Shown here: positions 14,677 to 22,329 of the stretch, piece after piece | How the letters are laid out: every line of letters starts with the position of its first letter | Position numbering within the stretch: the stretch's first letter is position 1 | From: JAAYXE01 sp964391195 | Lineage (GTDB): Bacteria; Chloroflexota; Anaerolineae; Anaerolineales; UBA4823 | NCBI GenBank assembly: GCA_964391195.1 | Contig: CAYMLG010000004.1 | Span: 62,001-126,000, forward strand | Length of the DNA stretch: 64,000 nt | Direction: 5' to 3' | The notes under the pieces: generated by a model | What the model was told of the DNA's origin: nothing | Databases searched by the model: none | Seen by the model: only the letters and a program-made list of their open reading frames with translations | Position numbers and translations under genes: made by a program

Positions 14677-15864
14677 TCAGTTCGCCCCTCGGGTTTTCAG
14701 TACCTGGCCGATCTCTTCATCTTCGATCTGCTGGGCGGCGAGGAAATCGGCCATAAACTGTGACCGCCGGCCGCGCAGGGCCAGCGGAGCCACCTCGCAC
14801 AGGTCGTCCGGGGTGACCTGGAGGCGCCCGTCGGCGGCTGCGTATGCCCGGGCGGCTTCGAAGAGGGTGATCTCCGCCCGCAGGGAGTGGATATCCAGGG
14901 CCTGCACGAATCCCAGCCCAACCCGGGCCACCTCGTCGCTCAGCGCGACCTGGGGGAGAAGCCCCCGGGCGCGCTGGATTTCATCCCGCAGTTGGGCGGT
15001 TTCGGCCGCGTAGCCGGCGATTGCCCGGCGGGGGTTGGTCAGATAGGCCTGCACGCGGCGGTAGGCTTCAAGGCGTTCTTCCGGGTCTGCCAGGCCCCTG
15101 ACGATCACCCGCAGGCCAAACCGGTCCATAATTTGGGGGCGGAGCCGGCCCTCCTCCGGGTTCATCGAGCCGGTGAGCACGAAGCGCGAGCGGTAGGTGG
15201 CCGATACCGGGCCGCGCCGCACGGTGTAGCTGCCCTGAGCGGCGGCGTCCAGGATCGCATCCACGAGCTCCCCGGAGAGCAGGTTGACTTCGTCGATGTA
15301 CAGCAGGTTGCGGTCGGCCTGGGCCAGCAGGCCGCGGCGCAAACGCAGGCGGTTGTGCACCGCCGCCCGTTCGTCGATCCCGCCGACCACGTCCTCCAGG
15401 CGGGCGTTGAGCGGCAGTTCCACCAGGCGCACCTGGTCCTCGTAGGTAAGCGGCTGGCCCTCGCCGTACTTGCGGGCGCAGTCGGGGCAGACCGCATCTA
15501 TCCCCCCCGCTTCGATGTCTTCCGGCAGGCAGCCGTAGTAGCACAGGCTGCGGGGGACCGTGGGCAGGAGGTCGACCAGGCTGCGGACCGCGGTGGTTTT
15601 GCCCGCGCCGCGCGGCCCGATCAGCAGCACGCCCCCGATCGCCGGGTTGATGAGCGCCAGGATCAGGCTCAGCTTCATCTCACGCTGCCCGACCAGCGCC
15701 AGGAAGGGGAAGGGGAGCATCTCGGCGATGCCCGATTCCCCTTCTTCCCCGGGGCGGAAGCTGCGCCCGGAGACCTGGTCGATCAGCTCCTTTAACGAGC
15801 GCACCGTCGCTTTTGCTTCTTCCGGAGCGGGCTGTTCTTGGGGGGTGGGCGTTTCTTCTGTCAT
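14677..15864 (-). CDS. magnesium chelatase ChlI-like AAA+ ATPase
   Basis: 395 residues from ATG at 15864. Walker A GPRGAGKT (83-90), Walker B LLYIDEVNLL, and the ChlI inserts. Four cysteines (C108, C112, C126, C129) form a probable zinc site, seen in the I-like branch. In Mg-chelatase the I subunit powers metal insertion into protoporphyrin, but no ChlD or ChlH subunit is nearby. A stand-alone MoxR/ChlI-type remodelling ATPase is an equally good reading. Confidence 0.85.
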   Translation of the reverse strand: MTEETPTPQEQPAPEEAKATVRSLKELIDQVSGRSFRPGEEGESGIAEMLPFPFLALVGQREMKLSLILALINPAIGGVLLIGPRGAGKTTAVRSLVDLLPTVPRSLCYYGCLPEDIEAGGIDAVCPDCARKYGEGQPLTYEDQVRLVELPLNARLEDVVGGIDERAAVHNRLRLRRGLLAQADRNLLYIDEVNLLSGELVDAILDAAAQGSYTVRRGPVSATYRSRFVLTGSMNPEEGRLRPQIMDRFGLRVIVRGLADPEERLEAYRRVQAYLTNPRRAIAGYAAETAQLRDEIQRARGLLPQVALSDEVARVGLGFVQALDIHSLRAEITLFEAARAYAAADGRLQVTPDDLCEVAPLALRGRRSQFMADFLAAQQIEDEEIGQVLKTRGAN

Positions 15865-15964
15865 GAGCTTCAGCCAGGTGGTTGCGCCTCGGCCGGCATG
15901 CAAGCCTTTGGCCGGCGTGGTGGGCTAGTCTTCAATTCCAATCAGCCGCCTGCGGCCAGCGCGA

Positions 15965-16465
15965 TCAGCACGACCGCTCCGCGGCCGCTCGCTTGAGCTG
16001 CGTTTTGCGGTAGACCTGCCGCTCCCGGCCCTCTTCCATCCGGCGGCGCTGTTCTTCGTTCTCCACAATCAGCGGCGGCACCGGGATCGGCACGCCATCT
16101 TCATCCAGCGCCACATAGACCAGGTAAGCCGTGTTGGTGTGCGTACATTCCCCGGTGATGGGGTTTTCGGCCGTCACCTGCACCTCGGCCTCCATGCTGG
16201 TGTGGCCCACATAGCTCACTTCCGCCGTCAGGGTCACCAGGTCTGAAATGCGGATGGGCTGACGGAAGACCATCTGGTCCACCGCCACGGTGACCACTCG
16301 CTGCTGGGCGTGGCGCATACAGGCCAGCGCTCCGGCCTCATCCACCAGCTTCATAATCCAGCCGCCGTGTACGTTGCCGAGGTTGTTGGCGTGTTCGGGC
16401 TGCATGAGCTGAGAAATGGTCACGCGAGAAGCGCTGCAGGGCTTTCCTTCCAGAGGTTTGCTCAT
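15965..16465 (-). CDS. hotdog-fold acyl-CoA thioesterase
   Basis: 166 residues; hydrolyses acyl-CoA thioesters in the YciA/BFIT class. Family marks: SQLMQPEHANNLGNVHGGWIM (first 20 residues of the helix-hotdog entry), with the catalytic Asp in LVDEAGALACMRHA, then VAVDQMVFRQPI and the THTNTAYLVYVALD strand. Start ATG at 16465 lies 2 bp after the preceding gene stop, so translation is probably coupled. Last gene of a six-gene run. Confidence 0.9.
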   Translation of the reverse strand: MSKPLEGKPCSASRVTISQLMQPEHANNLGNVHGGWIMKLVDEAGALACMRHAQQRVVTVAVDQMVFRQPIRISDLVTLTAEVSYVGHTSMEAEVQVTAENPITGECTHTNTAYLVYVALDEDGVPIPVPPLIVENEEQRRRMEEGRERQVYRKTQLKRAAAERSC

Positions 16466-16467
16466 AT

Positions 16468-16830
16468 TCAATCACCGTCTTCCAGGAAGGCTTCGAATGA
16501 TCCGTAGGCAGGCAGCCGTTCCGGTTCTTCTTCCAGCACGTCGATCATGTGCATCGGAAGTTCTGGCATTTGCGGAGCCAGGGGAAAATGGGACGGAGGG
16601 CGGATAGGGGCGGGCGGTGCGGGGGGCCGGCGCCGGGGGAGGGTCGCGGCGGCTGCATGCCGGCGGACGATCCGCATCTCCCGGCTCAATGTGCCGGCGT
16701 ACAACCCGTGCACGCCGTATACTTCCCGGTCGGGCGTCACCCAACCGATCCACTCGCCTTGAAGGTTGAACAGGTGCGGGTACACGAGAATGGCGCCAAC
16801 ATCGCCGCGGGTGGTGTATATCGGGATCAT
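16468..16830 (-). CDS. small conserved protein, possible 4-fold beta-flower fold
   Basis: 120 residues, no TM or signal. The first half has short beta-type repeats (HLFNLQGEWIGWVTPDREVY, then GVHGLYAGTLSREMRIVRR), which recall the 4-fold beta-flower domain; this fold guess is weak. The middle is a Pro/Arg-rich linker (RRRPPAPPAP), and the tail is acidic. It starts 1 bp after the GtrA stop and ends 2 bp before the thioesterase start, so it is embedded in the operon. Confidence 0.65.
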   Translation of the reverse strand: MIPIYTTRGDVGAILVYPHLFNLQGEWIGWVTPDREVYGVHGLYAGTLSREMRIVRRHAAAATLPRRRPPAPPAPIRPPSHFPLAPQMPELPMHMIDVLEEEPERLPAYGSFEAFLEDGD

Positions 16831-16831
16831 G

Positions 16832-17293
16832 TCACTCTACATCATTATACGTCCAATAGCGGTTTACGAAGAAGTTCCAGAACATCACAATCAGCACCGC
16901 GATGGCCAGGGTGACATTATCCGCGATCTGTCGCGGGGTGAGCAGCGGGTACTCCACCGGCAGGGAGACGATCAGATTGTAGACCCTCGGTTCCAGGATC
17001 GCCAGGGTGGGGACCCGGATCACCAGCCCCATCACGCTGACCATCGTAAACATCATGAGTTGGTGGACAATCGGTTTGGATCGCGAATCCGGGTAGGTCC
17101 AGTAGCGGTTCCACAGGAAGTTGTTGATGATAGCAGCGATGAAAGAGATCGTACCTGCCAGGACGATGCTGGTGTGGAACGCATTGGTCAGCAGATTCGC
17201 GACGCCAAAGTCAACAATTGCGCCGACAACGCCGACAACCGCGAAGCGCATGAAGCGGCTCCGCTCGCGAGGATTGGTTAGAATGTTAGTCAC
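16832..17293 (-). CDS. GtrA-like membrane protein
   Basis: 153 residues, four TM helices, GtrA family. Members are thought to flip or aid transfer of polyprenyl-linked sugars. The hallmarks are both FLWNRYWTY and FVNRYWTYNDVE, the Asn-Arg-Tyr-Trp motifs at the ends of helices 2 and 4, and the opening FMRFAVVGVVGAIVDFG. The start is a GTG at 17293 that overlaps the stop of the upstream SDR gene (GTGA), indicating coupled translation and a shared role in sugar handling. Confidence 0.88.
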   Translation of the reverse strand: MTNILTNPRERSRFMRFAVVGVVGAIVDFGVANLLTNAFHTSIVLAGTISFIAAIINNFLWNRYWTYPDSRSKPIVHQLMMFTMVSVMGLVIRVPTLAILEPRVYNLIVSLPVEYPLLTPRQIADNVTLAIAVLIVMFWNFFVNRYWTYNDVE

Positions 17294-18249
17294 TCCAGTC
17301 CCAATTTTTCCTTTACATATGGGATGGTGCGGCGGATGCCCTCTTCGAGAGAGATTTTGGGTTCCCAGCCCAGGGACTGGCGTGCCCGGCTGATGTCCGG
17401 CTGGCGACGCTGCGGGTCGCCGGCGATGCGCTCTTTCTCTCTGTAAATAATCCCCGCCGGGTTCTCGGACAGGCGGTTGATCGTCTCGGCAAACTCAAGG
17501 ATGGTGGTCTCGACCGGATTGCCGATATTCACCGGGTTGTGCTCGTCTGACATCAGCAGGCGGTAGATCCCCTCCACCAAATCGTCCACATAGCAGAAGC
17601 TGCGGGTCTGCGAGCCGTCGCCGTAAACCGTGAGCGGCTCCTTGCACAGGGCCTGCTTCAAAAAGTTGGGCACCACTCGCCCGTCATCGATCTGCATCCG
17701 CGGGCCGTATGTGTTGAAAATCCGCACGATGCGGGTGTCGATGCCGTGGAATCGGTGGTAGGCCATCGTCAGCGCTTCGGCGAACCGCTTGGCCTCGTCG
17801 TAGACGGAGCGGATCCCGATCGGGTCTACGTGGCCCCAATAGCTTTCTTTCTGCGGGTGTTCGAGCGGATCGCCGTAGATCTCGCTGGTGGAAGCGAGCA
17901 GGAAGCGCGCTTTGTGGGCGCGGGCGACTCCCAGGGTGTTGTGCGTGCCCAGGGCGCCGGCTTTCATGGTCTGGATCGGCAGATTGACATAGCCGAAGGG
18001 TGAATTGACGTTGGGGCTGGCCGGTGAGGCGAAATGCAGCACCGCATCCACCTTGCCCGGCACAAAGATGAAATTAGAAACATCATGCCGGATGAACGCA
18101 AAATTGGGGTTGCCAGACAGGTGGGCCAGGTTGTTCGGGTTGCCGGTGATGAAATTATCCATCCCCACCACCTGGTGCCCCTCAGCCAGGAGCCGGTCGC
18201 AAAGATGAGAACCGAGAAAACCTGCTGCTCCGGTAATTAGAACTCGCAT
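17290..18249 (-). CDS. UXS-like NAD-dependent sugar epimerase/decarboxylase (extended SDR)
   Basis: 319 residues, best match in memory to UDP-glucuronate decarboxylase (UDP-xylose synthase). NAD loop GAAGFLG (7-13), active site with STSEIYGDP (from 120), Y150 and K154 in YDEAKR, then RIFNTYGPRMQIDDGRVV and RQPDISRARQSLGW. Start at 18249 follows AAAGGGA. Product would be a nucleotide sugar for glycan synthesis. Overlaps GtrA by 4 bp; a related 4,6-dehydratase activity cannot be ruled out. Confidence 0.85.
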   Translation of the reverse strand: MRVLITGAAGFLGSHLCDRLLAEGHQVVGMDNFITGNPNNLAHLSGNPNFAFIRHDVSNFIFVPGKVDAVLHFASPASPNVNSPFGYVNLPIQTMKAGALGTHNTLGVARAHKARFLLASTSEIYGDPLEHPQKESYWGHVDPIGIRSVYDEAKRFAEALTMAYHRFHGIDTRIVRIFNTYGPRMQIDDGRVVPNFLKQALCKEPLTVYGDGSQTRSFCYVDDLVEGIYRLLMSDEHNPVNIGNPVETTILEFAETINRLSENPAGIIYREKERIAGDPQRRQPDISRARQSLGWEPKISLEEGIRRTIPYVKEKLGLE

Positions 18250-18269
18250 AGATGAGGTCCCTTTCATTA

Positions 18270-19952
18270 TTATTGCCAGATCACTCGCTCGGTGAGACCG
18301 TCGCCTGTGAGCTGCTGTGCGTCTCCGGTAACGGTATCGATGAGCCATAGATTGCCCTGGTAGATCACCGCCAGGGAATAGTTCCCACTCTCGGGCATCG
18401 GCGCGGGCGACCAGGCGCCCCAATTCTGCTGCGGGGAAAAGCGGCCGGCGTGATCCTCGCCGGGGAAGATCGACCGCTGGTTCGAGCCATCCCGGTCCAT
18501 CAGCACCACCCGGTAGGGGCTGGTCTCGCTTTGTTCGGGGAAGATCGCCTGCAGGTAGGCGACCTCGTAATCGCCCGATTCGTTCTGGATGGGAGAGGTC
18601 AACGGATAGGCGAACATGCCTGCCTGAGAGACCATGTCGATCGCCACGCCGCTGTCCAGGGGCAGGGCCGCCAGATTGAAGTGCTGCGATTCTTCCGGGG
18701 AGAGCGATCCGGCCGGCGGGGCATGGTCTACCGCGTACAGCACGCTGCCGTCCGGGCTCCAGGCTAACCCGGGCACCCAGGCCCAATCGCTGCGGGTCTG
18801 CAGCGGGATGATATCCAGCACGCTGACCAGCTCCCGGTTGGTGAAGTCCAGCAAGCCCACGCCGTCGGGGCGGGCATAGGCGAGCTGCATCCGGTCGGGC
18901 GAATAGCCGAACGAGGTCCCCCACCAACCGTAGATGCCGCCGGAGTTTGCGTCCAGAATGGGCTCTGCCTGCCAGCGTGAAACCCAGCCGTTGGGGCTGA
19001 AGGTGAGGGCGTTCAGGTCGTTGTTCGCCTGCCAGCCGGGGGCCGCCGCCCGTGGTTCTACGGTGGAGAAGATCACTTTGGTGTTGCTGCCCGGCATCCA
19101 ATCGGCGAAGTGGATGACATTCGGCACCTTCAGGTCGATCGGCTGTGGTTCGGGGGTCTGTGCTCCGCTCGCCAGAGTCGGCGCGGTGGAGATTTGCATC
19201 GCCCACAGCGAGTTGATTTGGCCTTCTTCCTCCGACCGGCGGGTAAAGAGCAGCCAGTTGCCGTCCGGGGAGAGGGAGAGGATGCGCCCGTCCAGGTCTC
19301 CGGTGGTCACCACCGCTTTGCGGTTGCCGGTGGTGCCTTCCACCAGCCAGGCGTTGCCGTCGCGCAGGTACACCATTTTCCCCGGGATGCCGATGGAGAC
19401 AAACGGCGTCTGGACGCCCACCATCACAATTTCGGTGACCGGCTGTTCGACCACCACCCGTTTGATGATCGCCCGGCTGGATACCTCCACCTCATCTTCG
19501 AACACCCGCCGGAAAGTGTGCTCCTCCAGCCCGTTCTGCCCCTTCTGCAGGTAGATTTCGGTGTCCAGCGGCAGCGATTCGTTGCGCAGGATTTGGGTCT
19601 TGAAGGGGAGCACCACCTGTTCGACCTCGAATTCTTCGCGCACCCGGGTGACTTTGATCTCGCTCCCATCGGTGAGGATGGCGTGTGCCGGCGGATCGAC
19701 TCGATCCAGGATGCTCAGGTTCACTCCCGCGGCGTTGAGCGCCTGCTGCACGGTGCTCCCCGGGGCGACGAGCACGCCCTGATCCTCGCCATCGGCGGCG
19801 ATCTGGACCTGAATCTGCGCTGTGGCAGTGTTCGCTGCGCCCGTTCCACACGCAGACAGCCCGGCTGCCAACAGGAAGATCAATCCAGCCAGCAACACCG
19901 GGCTGAGCCAGGTGGGGGCGGGGACGAATAGGCGGGAGTGGTATAATCTCAT
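18270..19952 (-). CDS. lipoprotein with DUF348/G5 domains and a beta-propeller
   Basis: 560 residues with an N-terminal signal and lipobox (AAGLSAC|G). DUF348-like ubiquitin-fold segment (about 45-110: GSTVQQALNAAGVNL), then G5-like domain (about 115-195, ending VEQPVTEIVMVG), then WD40/TolB-like propeller blades to the end (LSPDGNWLLFTRR, WSPDGSVLYAVDH). DUF348+G5 usually occur in resuscitation-factor/YabE-type wall-binding proteins; here they are tethered to a propeller, suggesting envelope or peptidoglycan contact. Last blade ends near the stop codon. Confidence 0.82.
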   Translation of the reverse strand: MRLYHSRLFVPAPTWLSPVLLAGLIFLLAAGLSACGTGAANTATAQIQVQIAADGEDQGVLVAPGSTVQQALNAAGVNLSILDRVDPPAHAILTDGSEIKVTRVREEFEVEQVVLPFKTQILRNESLPLDTEIYLQKGQNGLEEHTFRRVFEDEVEVSSRAIIKRVVVEQPVTEIVMVGVQTPFVSIGIPGKMVYLRDGNAWLVEGTTGNRKAVVTTGDLDGRILSLSPDGNWLLFTRRSEEEGQINSLWAMQISTAPTLASGAQTPEPQPIDLKVPNVIHFADWMPGSNTKVIFSTVEPRAAAPGWQANNDLNALTFSPNGWVSRWQAEPILDANSGGIYGWWGTSFGYSPDRMQLAYARPDGVGLLDFTNRELVSVLDIIPLQTRSDWAWVPGLAWSPDGSVLYAVDHAPPAGSLSPEESQHFNLAALPLDSGVAIDMVSQAGMFAYPLTSPIQNESGDYEVAYLQAIFPEQSETSPYRVVLMDRDGSNQRSIFPGEDHAGRFSPQQNWGAWSPAPMPESGNYSLAVIYQGNLWLIDTVTGDAQQLTGDGLTERVIWQ

Positions 19953-19983
19953 TTCAATCAGGCATGTGAGCGGGCCTGGTCGG

Positions 19984-20574
19984 TTACTGAACTTTTCGTC
20001 CGGTGATGGTCATCACGCCATCTCCAATCGAAATGTCTTCGATGAAGATCTCGTTTGCCCTGGGCCCGAGGTCTGCCAGCGCGGTATCCAACTCGTTGCT
20101 CAACGAATCAAGCATGCTGTCGGGAATGGGCAGCGGCCCGAGCCGGCCCTCCACAATCTGATAGTCGGGCTTCCCCTGATCATCGGCCGATACGGTCAGC
20201 ACGATCCTCGCCGGAGCGCTGATCCCTCCCTGGTTGACCGTTCCGAGGACTTCTGCCTGCCCGTTTTGAAGGATTACCTGGGGGTCATTGAGGACCGGGT
20301 TTTCCTGAGACTGCATTTCGAACGCGACGAGAGAGGTGAGCTGCTCCTGGGTCACTACCAGAGAAACTTCCTGGCTGCTGGCGACTTCTGTCGCGGCCGC
20401 TTCCAGGTTCTTCCGCAAGTCTTCGACCGCCTCTGTGCTCACCGGCACCCGCACTTCGGTGGGGGTTGGGTCGGATCCGGACGACACGCCAGACGGCAGG
20501 TTGCAGGCCAGGCTGGCGAGCAGCAGGGCCGCGAGCGCCAGAAGCGAGCGATTTTGTAACATATGCTTGAACAT
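19984..20574 (-). CDS. predicted lipoprotein of unknown function
   Basis: 196 residues; signal peptide with lipobox LASLAC followed by a Thr/Ser/Pro linker. The mature part alternates amphipathic helix (VEDLRKNLEAAATEVASSQ) and beta strands; overall like lipid-binding or DUF2993-type folds, but not recognised with confidence. Start 20574 has AGGAG six bases upstream. First gene of the minus-strand run that leads to the G5 lipoprotein, SDR and GtrA; divergent from scpB. Confidence 0.78.
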   Translation of the reverse strand: MFKHMLQNRSLLALAALLLASLACNLPSGVSSGSDPTPTEVRVPVSTEAVEDLRKNLEAAATEVASSQEVSLVVTQEQLTSLVAFEMQSQENPVLNDPQVILQNGQAEVLGTVNQGGISAPARIVLTVSADDQGKPDYQIVEGRLGPLPIPDSMLDSLSNELDTALADLGPRANEIFIEDISIGDGVMTITGRKVQ

Positions 20575-20683
20575 TTAACACTCCTAGACCGGGCGACCAG
20601 ACTGCCGAGGAAACAACGACCGATAAGCAGCAATCCTGCTCGCCACAGTGAGTTACCATTACACCGGAGAATTTTATCACAGC

Positions 20684-21331
20684 ATGACCGGTCCATCTGA
20701 GCACACGGACGAACCTCAACCAACAGAAACGACAAGCGAGGGGAAGAAGTACAGGCCCCTGGATGATAGTGCGCTAAGCCTGGTCGCCAGGCTGGAAGCC
20801 CTGCTGTTCGTCGCCTCGGGGGCGGTCACCCCGCAGCAGTTGGCGGCGGCCCTGAACGTGCCTACCCCGGAGGTGGTGTTGGGCCTGGAAGCGCTGGAAG
20901 CCCAGTACGCTGACCAGGCCCAGGAGCGCGGACTGCGCCTGCAGCGCCACGGGGGGCGAGTGCAGTTGACCACCGCCCCTCAGGCGGCGGAGGTGATCGA
21001 GCGCTTCCTGGGCCTGGACACCAGCTCCCGCCTGAGCCGGGCGGCGCTGGAGGCCCTGGCGATCGTCGCTTACCAGCAGCCCGTCACCCGCCCGCAGGTG
21101 GACGCCATCCGCGGGGTGAACAGCGATGGGGTGATGAAAAGCCTGCTGAGCAAAGGGCTCATCGAAGAGGTGGGCCGGGCCGAAGCCCCGGGCAGGCCGA
21201 TCCTGTACGGCACCACCCCTGAATTTTTGCAGTATTTTGGGCTCAACACCCTGGAGAACTTACCGCCCTTGAGGCTGGACCAGCAGCCCGAGGCGGCTCA
21301 GACGGGTAGTTCTGACTTATTAAAGGAATAA
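20684..21331 (+). CDS. scpB: segregation and condensation protein B
   Basis: ScpB kleisin-binding subunit of the SMC condensin complex. 215 residues from ATG at 20684; an in-frame GTG at 20648 would add 12 residues. Tandem winged helices with LEALLFVASGAVTPQQLAAAL and the signature ALEALAIVAYQQPVTRPQVD, then SDGVMKSLLSKGLIEEVGR. ScpA is not next to it in this window. The stop is 1 bp before the RluB-type gene, an arrangement common in many bacteria. Confidence 0.93.
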   Translation: MTGPSEHTDEPQPTETTSEGKKYRPLDDSALSLVARLEALLFVASGAVTPQQLAAALNVPTPEVVLGLEALEAQYADQAQERGLRLQRHGGRVQLTTAPQAAEVIERFLGLDTSSRLSRAALEALAIVAYQQPVTRPQVDAIRGVNSDGVMKSLLSKGLIEEVGRAEAPGRPILYGTTPEFLQYFGLNTLENLPPLRLDQQPEAAQTGSSDLLKE

Positions 21332-21332
21332 T

Positions 21333-22253
21333 ATGGCTGAAGAACGATTGCAGAAGATATTGGCCCGGGCCGGGTTCGGATCGCGCCGGGCTTCCGAAGA
21401 GATTATCTCCGCCGGGCGGGTGCGGGTGAACGGTGAGATCGCTTCCCTGGGCGACAAGGCCGACCCGACGAAGGACCGGATCACGGTGGATGGCAACCCG
21501 ATCACCCGGGCGGAGGAGCCGGTCTATATCGCCCTCTACAAGCCCCGCTACGTGCTCTCCACGGTCAGCGCCCCCGACCCGCGCCAGACGGTCCGGGACC
21601 TGGTGCCGGTGGGCGAGCAGGTCTACCCGGTTGGCCGCCTGGACGTGGAAAGCGAAGGCCTGATCCTGATGACCAACGACGGCGACCTGGCCAACCGCCT
21701 GACGCACCCCCGCTACGGGCACGAGAAGGAATACCGGGTACTGGTGGCGCGCCGCCCGGACGAAGAACAGCTCGAGACCTGGCGGCGAGGCGTGGTGCTG
21801 GAAGACGGCTACCGCACCGCTCCGGCCCAGGTGCGGGTCGAGTCGGTCCTGGGGAAGGGGGCCTGGCTGCGGGTGATCCTGGGCGAAGGCCGCAAACGGC
21901 AGATCCGGGAGACCGGCAAGCTGTTGGGGCTGCCTGTGGTGCGCATCATCCGCGTCCGTATCGGCTCGCTCCGCCTGGGGAGCCTGAAACCCCGGGAATG
22001 GCGGTTCCTGACGCCGGAAGAAGTGGCGGAACTGAAAGGCGAAAAGCCGCCGCAGACCTCCGCCTCCCGCGGGGAGCTCCGTCCGCCGCGGAAAGCCCCT
22101 GGCCGCCCCGGCAGGACCGGGCGCAAGCCGGATGCGGGGAGATCCTCCGGCGCAAAGCCGCTCGCCTCGTCCCGCCGCTCCTCCCGCTCCTCTCCTCCGC
22201 CTCCCGCCCGCCGCCCGAGACGGGGGAGCGATGGAAGGAGCAAGCGCAAGTAA
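21333..22253 (+). CDS. rluB: RsuA/RluB-family pseudouridine synthase
   Basis: 306 residues. S4 RNA-binding domain (about 3-50: RLQKILARAGFGSRR) followed by the catalytic domain with D104 in GRLDVESEGL, and EKEYRVLV and GRKRQIRE motifs. Forms pseudouridine in rRNA, likely 23S (RluB type), given its position after scpB; the symbol rests on family and context. The last ~65 residues are a Lys/Arg/Ser/Pro-rich disordered tail, probably an extra RNA-binding arm. Confidence 0.9.
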   Translation: MAEERLQKILARAGFGSRRASEEIISAGRVRVNGEIASLGDKADPTKDRITVDGNPITRAEEPVYIALYKPRYVLSTVSAPDPRQTVRDLVPVGEQVYPVGRLDVESEGLILMTNDGDLANRLTHPRYGHEKEYRVLVARRPDEEQLETWRRGVVLEDGYRTAPAQVRVESVLGKGAWLRVILGEGRKRQIRETGKLLGLPVVRIIRVRIGSLRLGSLKPREWRFLTPEEVAELKGEKPPQTSASRGELRPPRKAPGRPGRTGRKPDAGRSSGAKPLASSRRSSRSSPPPPARRPRRGSDGRSKRK

Positions 22254-22329
22254 GGGGTAATTCCCTGGTAAAATGGTCTGCTGGAGCGAGATTACGCTCG
22301 AATCAGACTGAACGGAGTACTTTTTTCGC

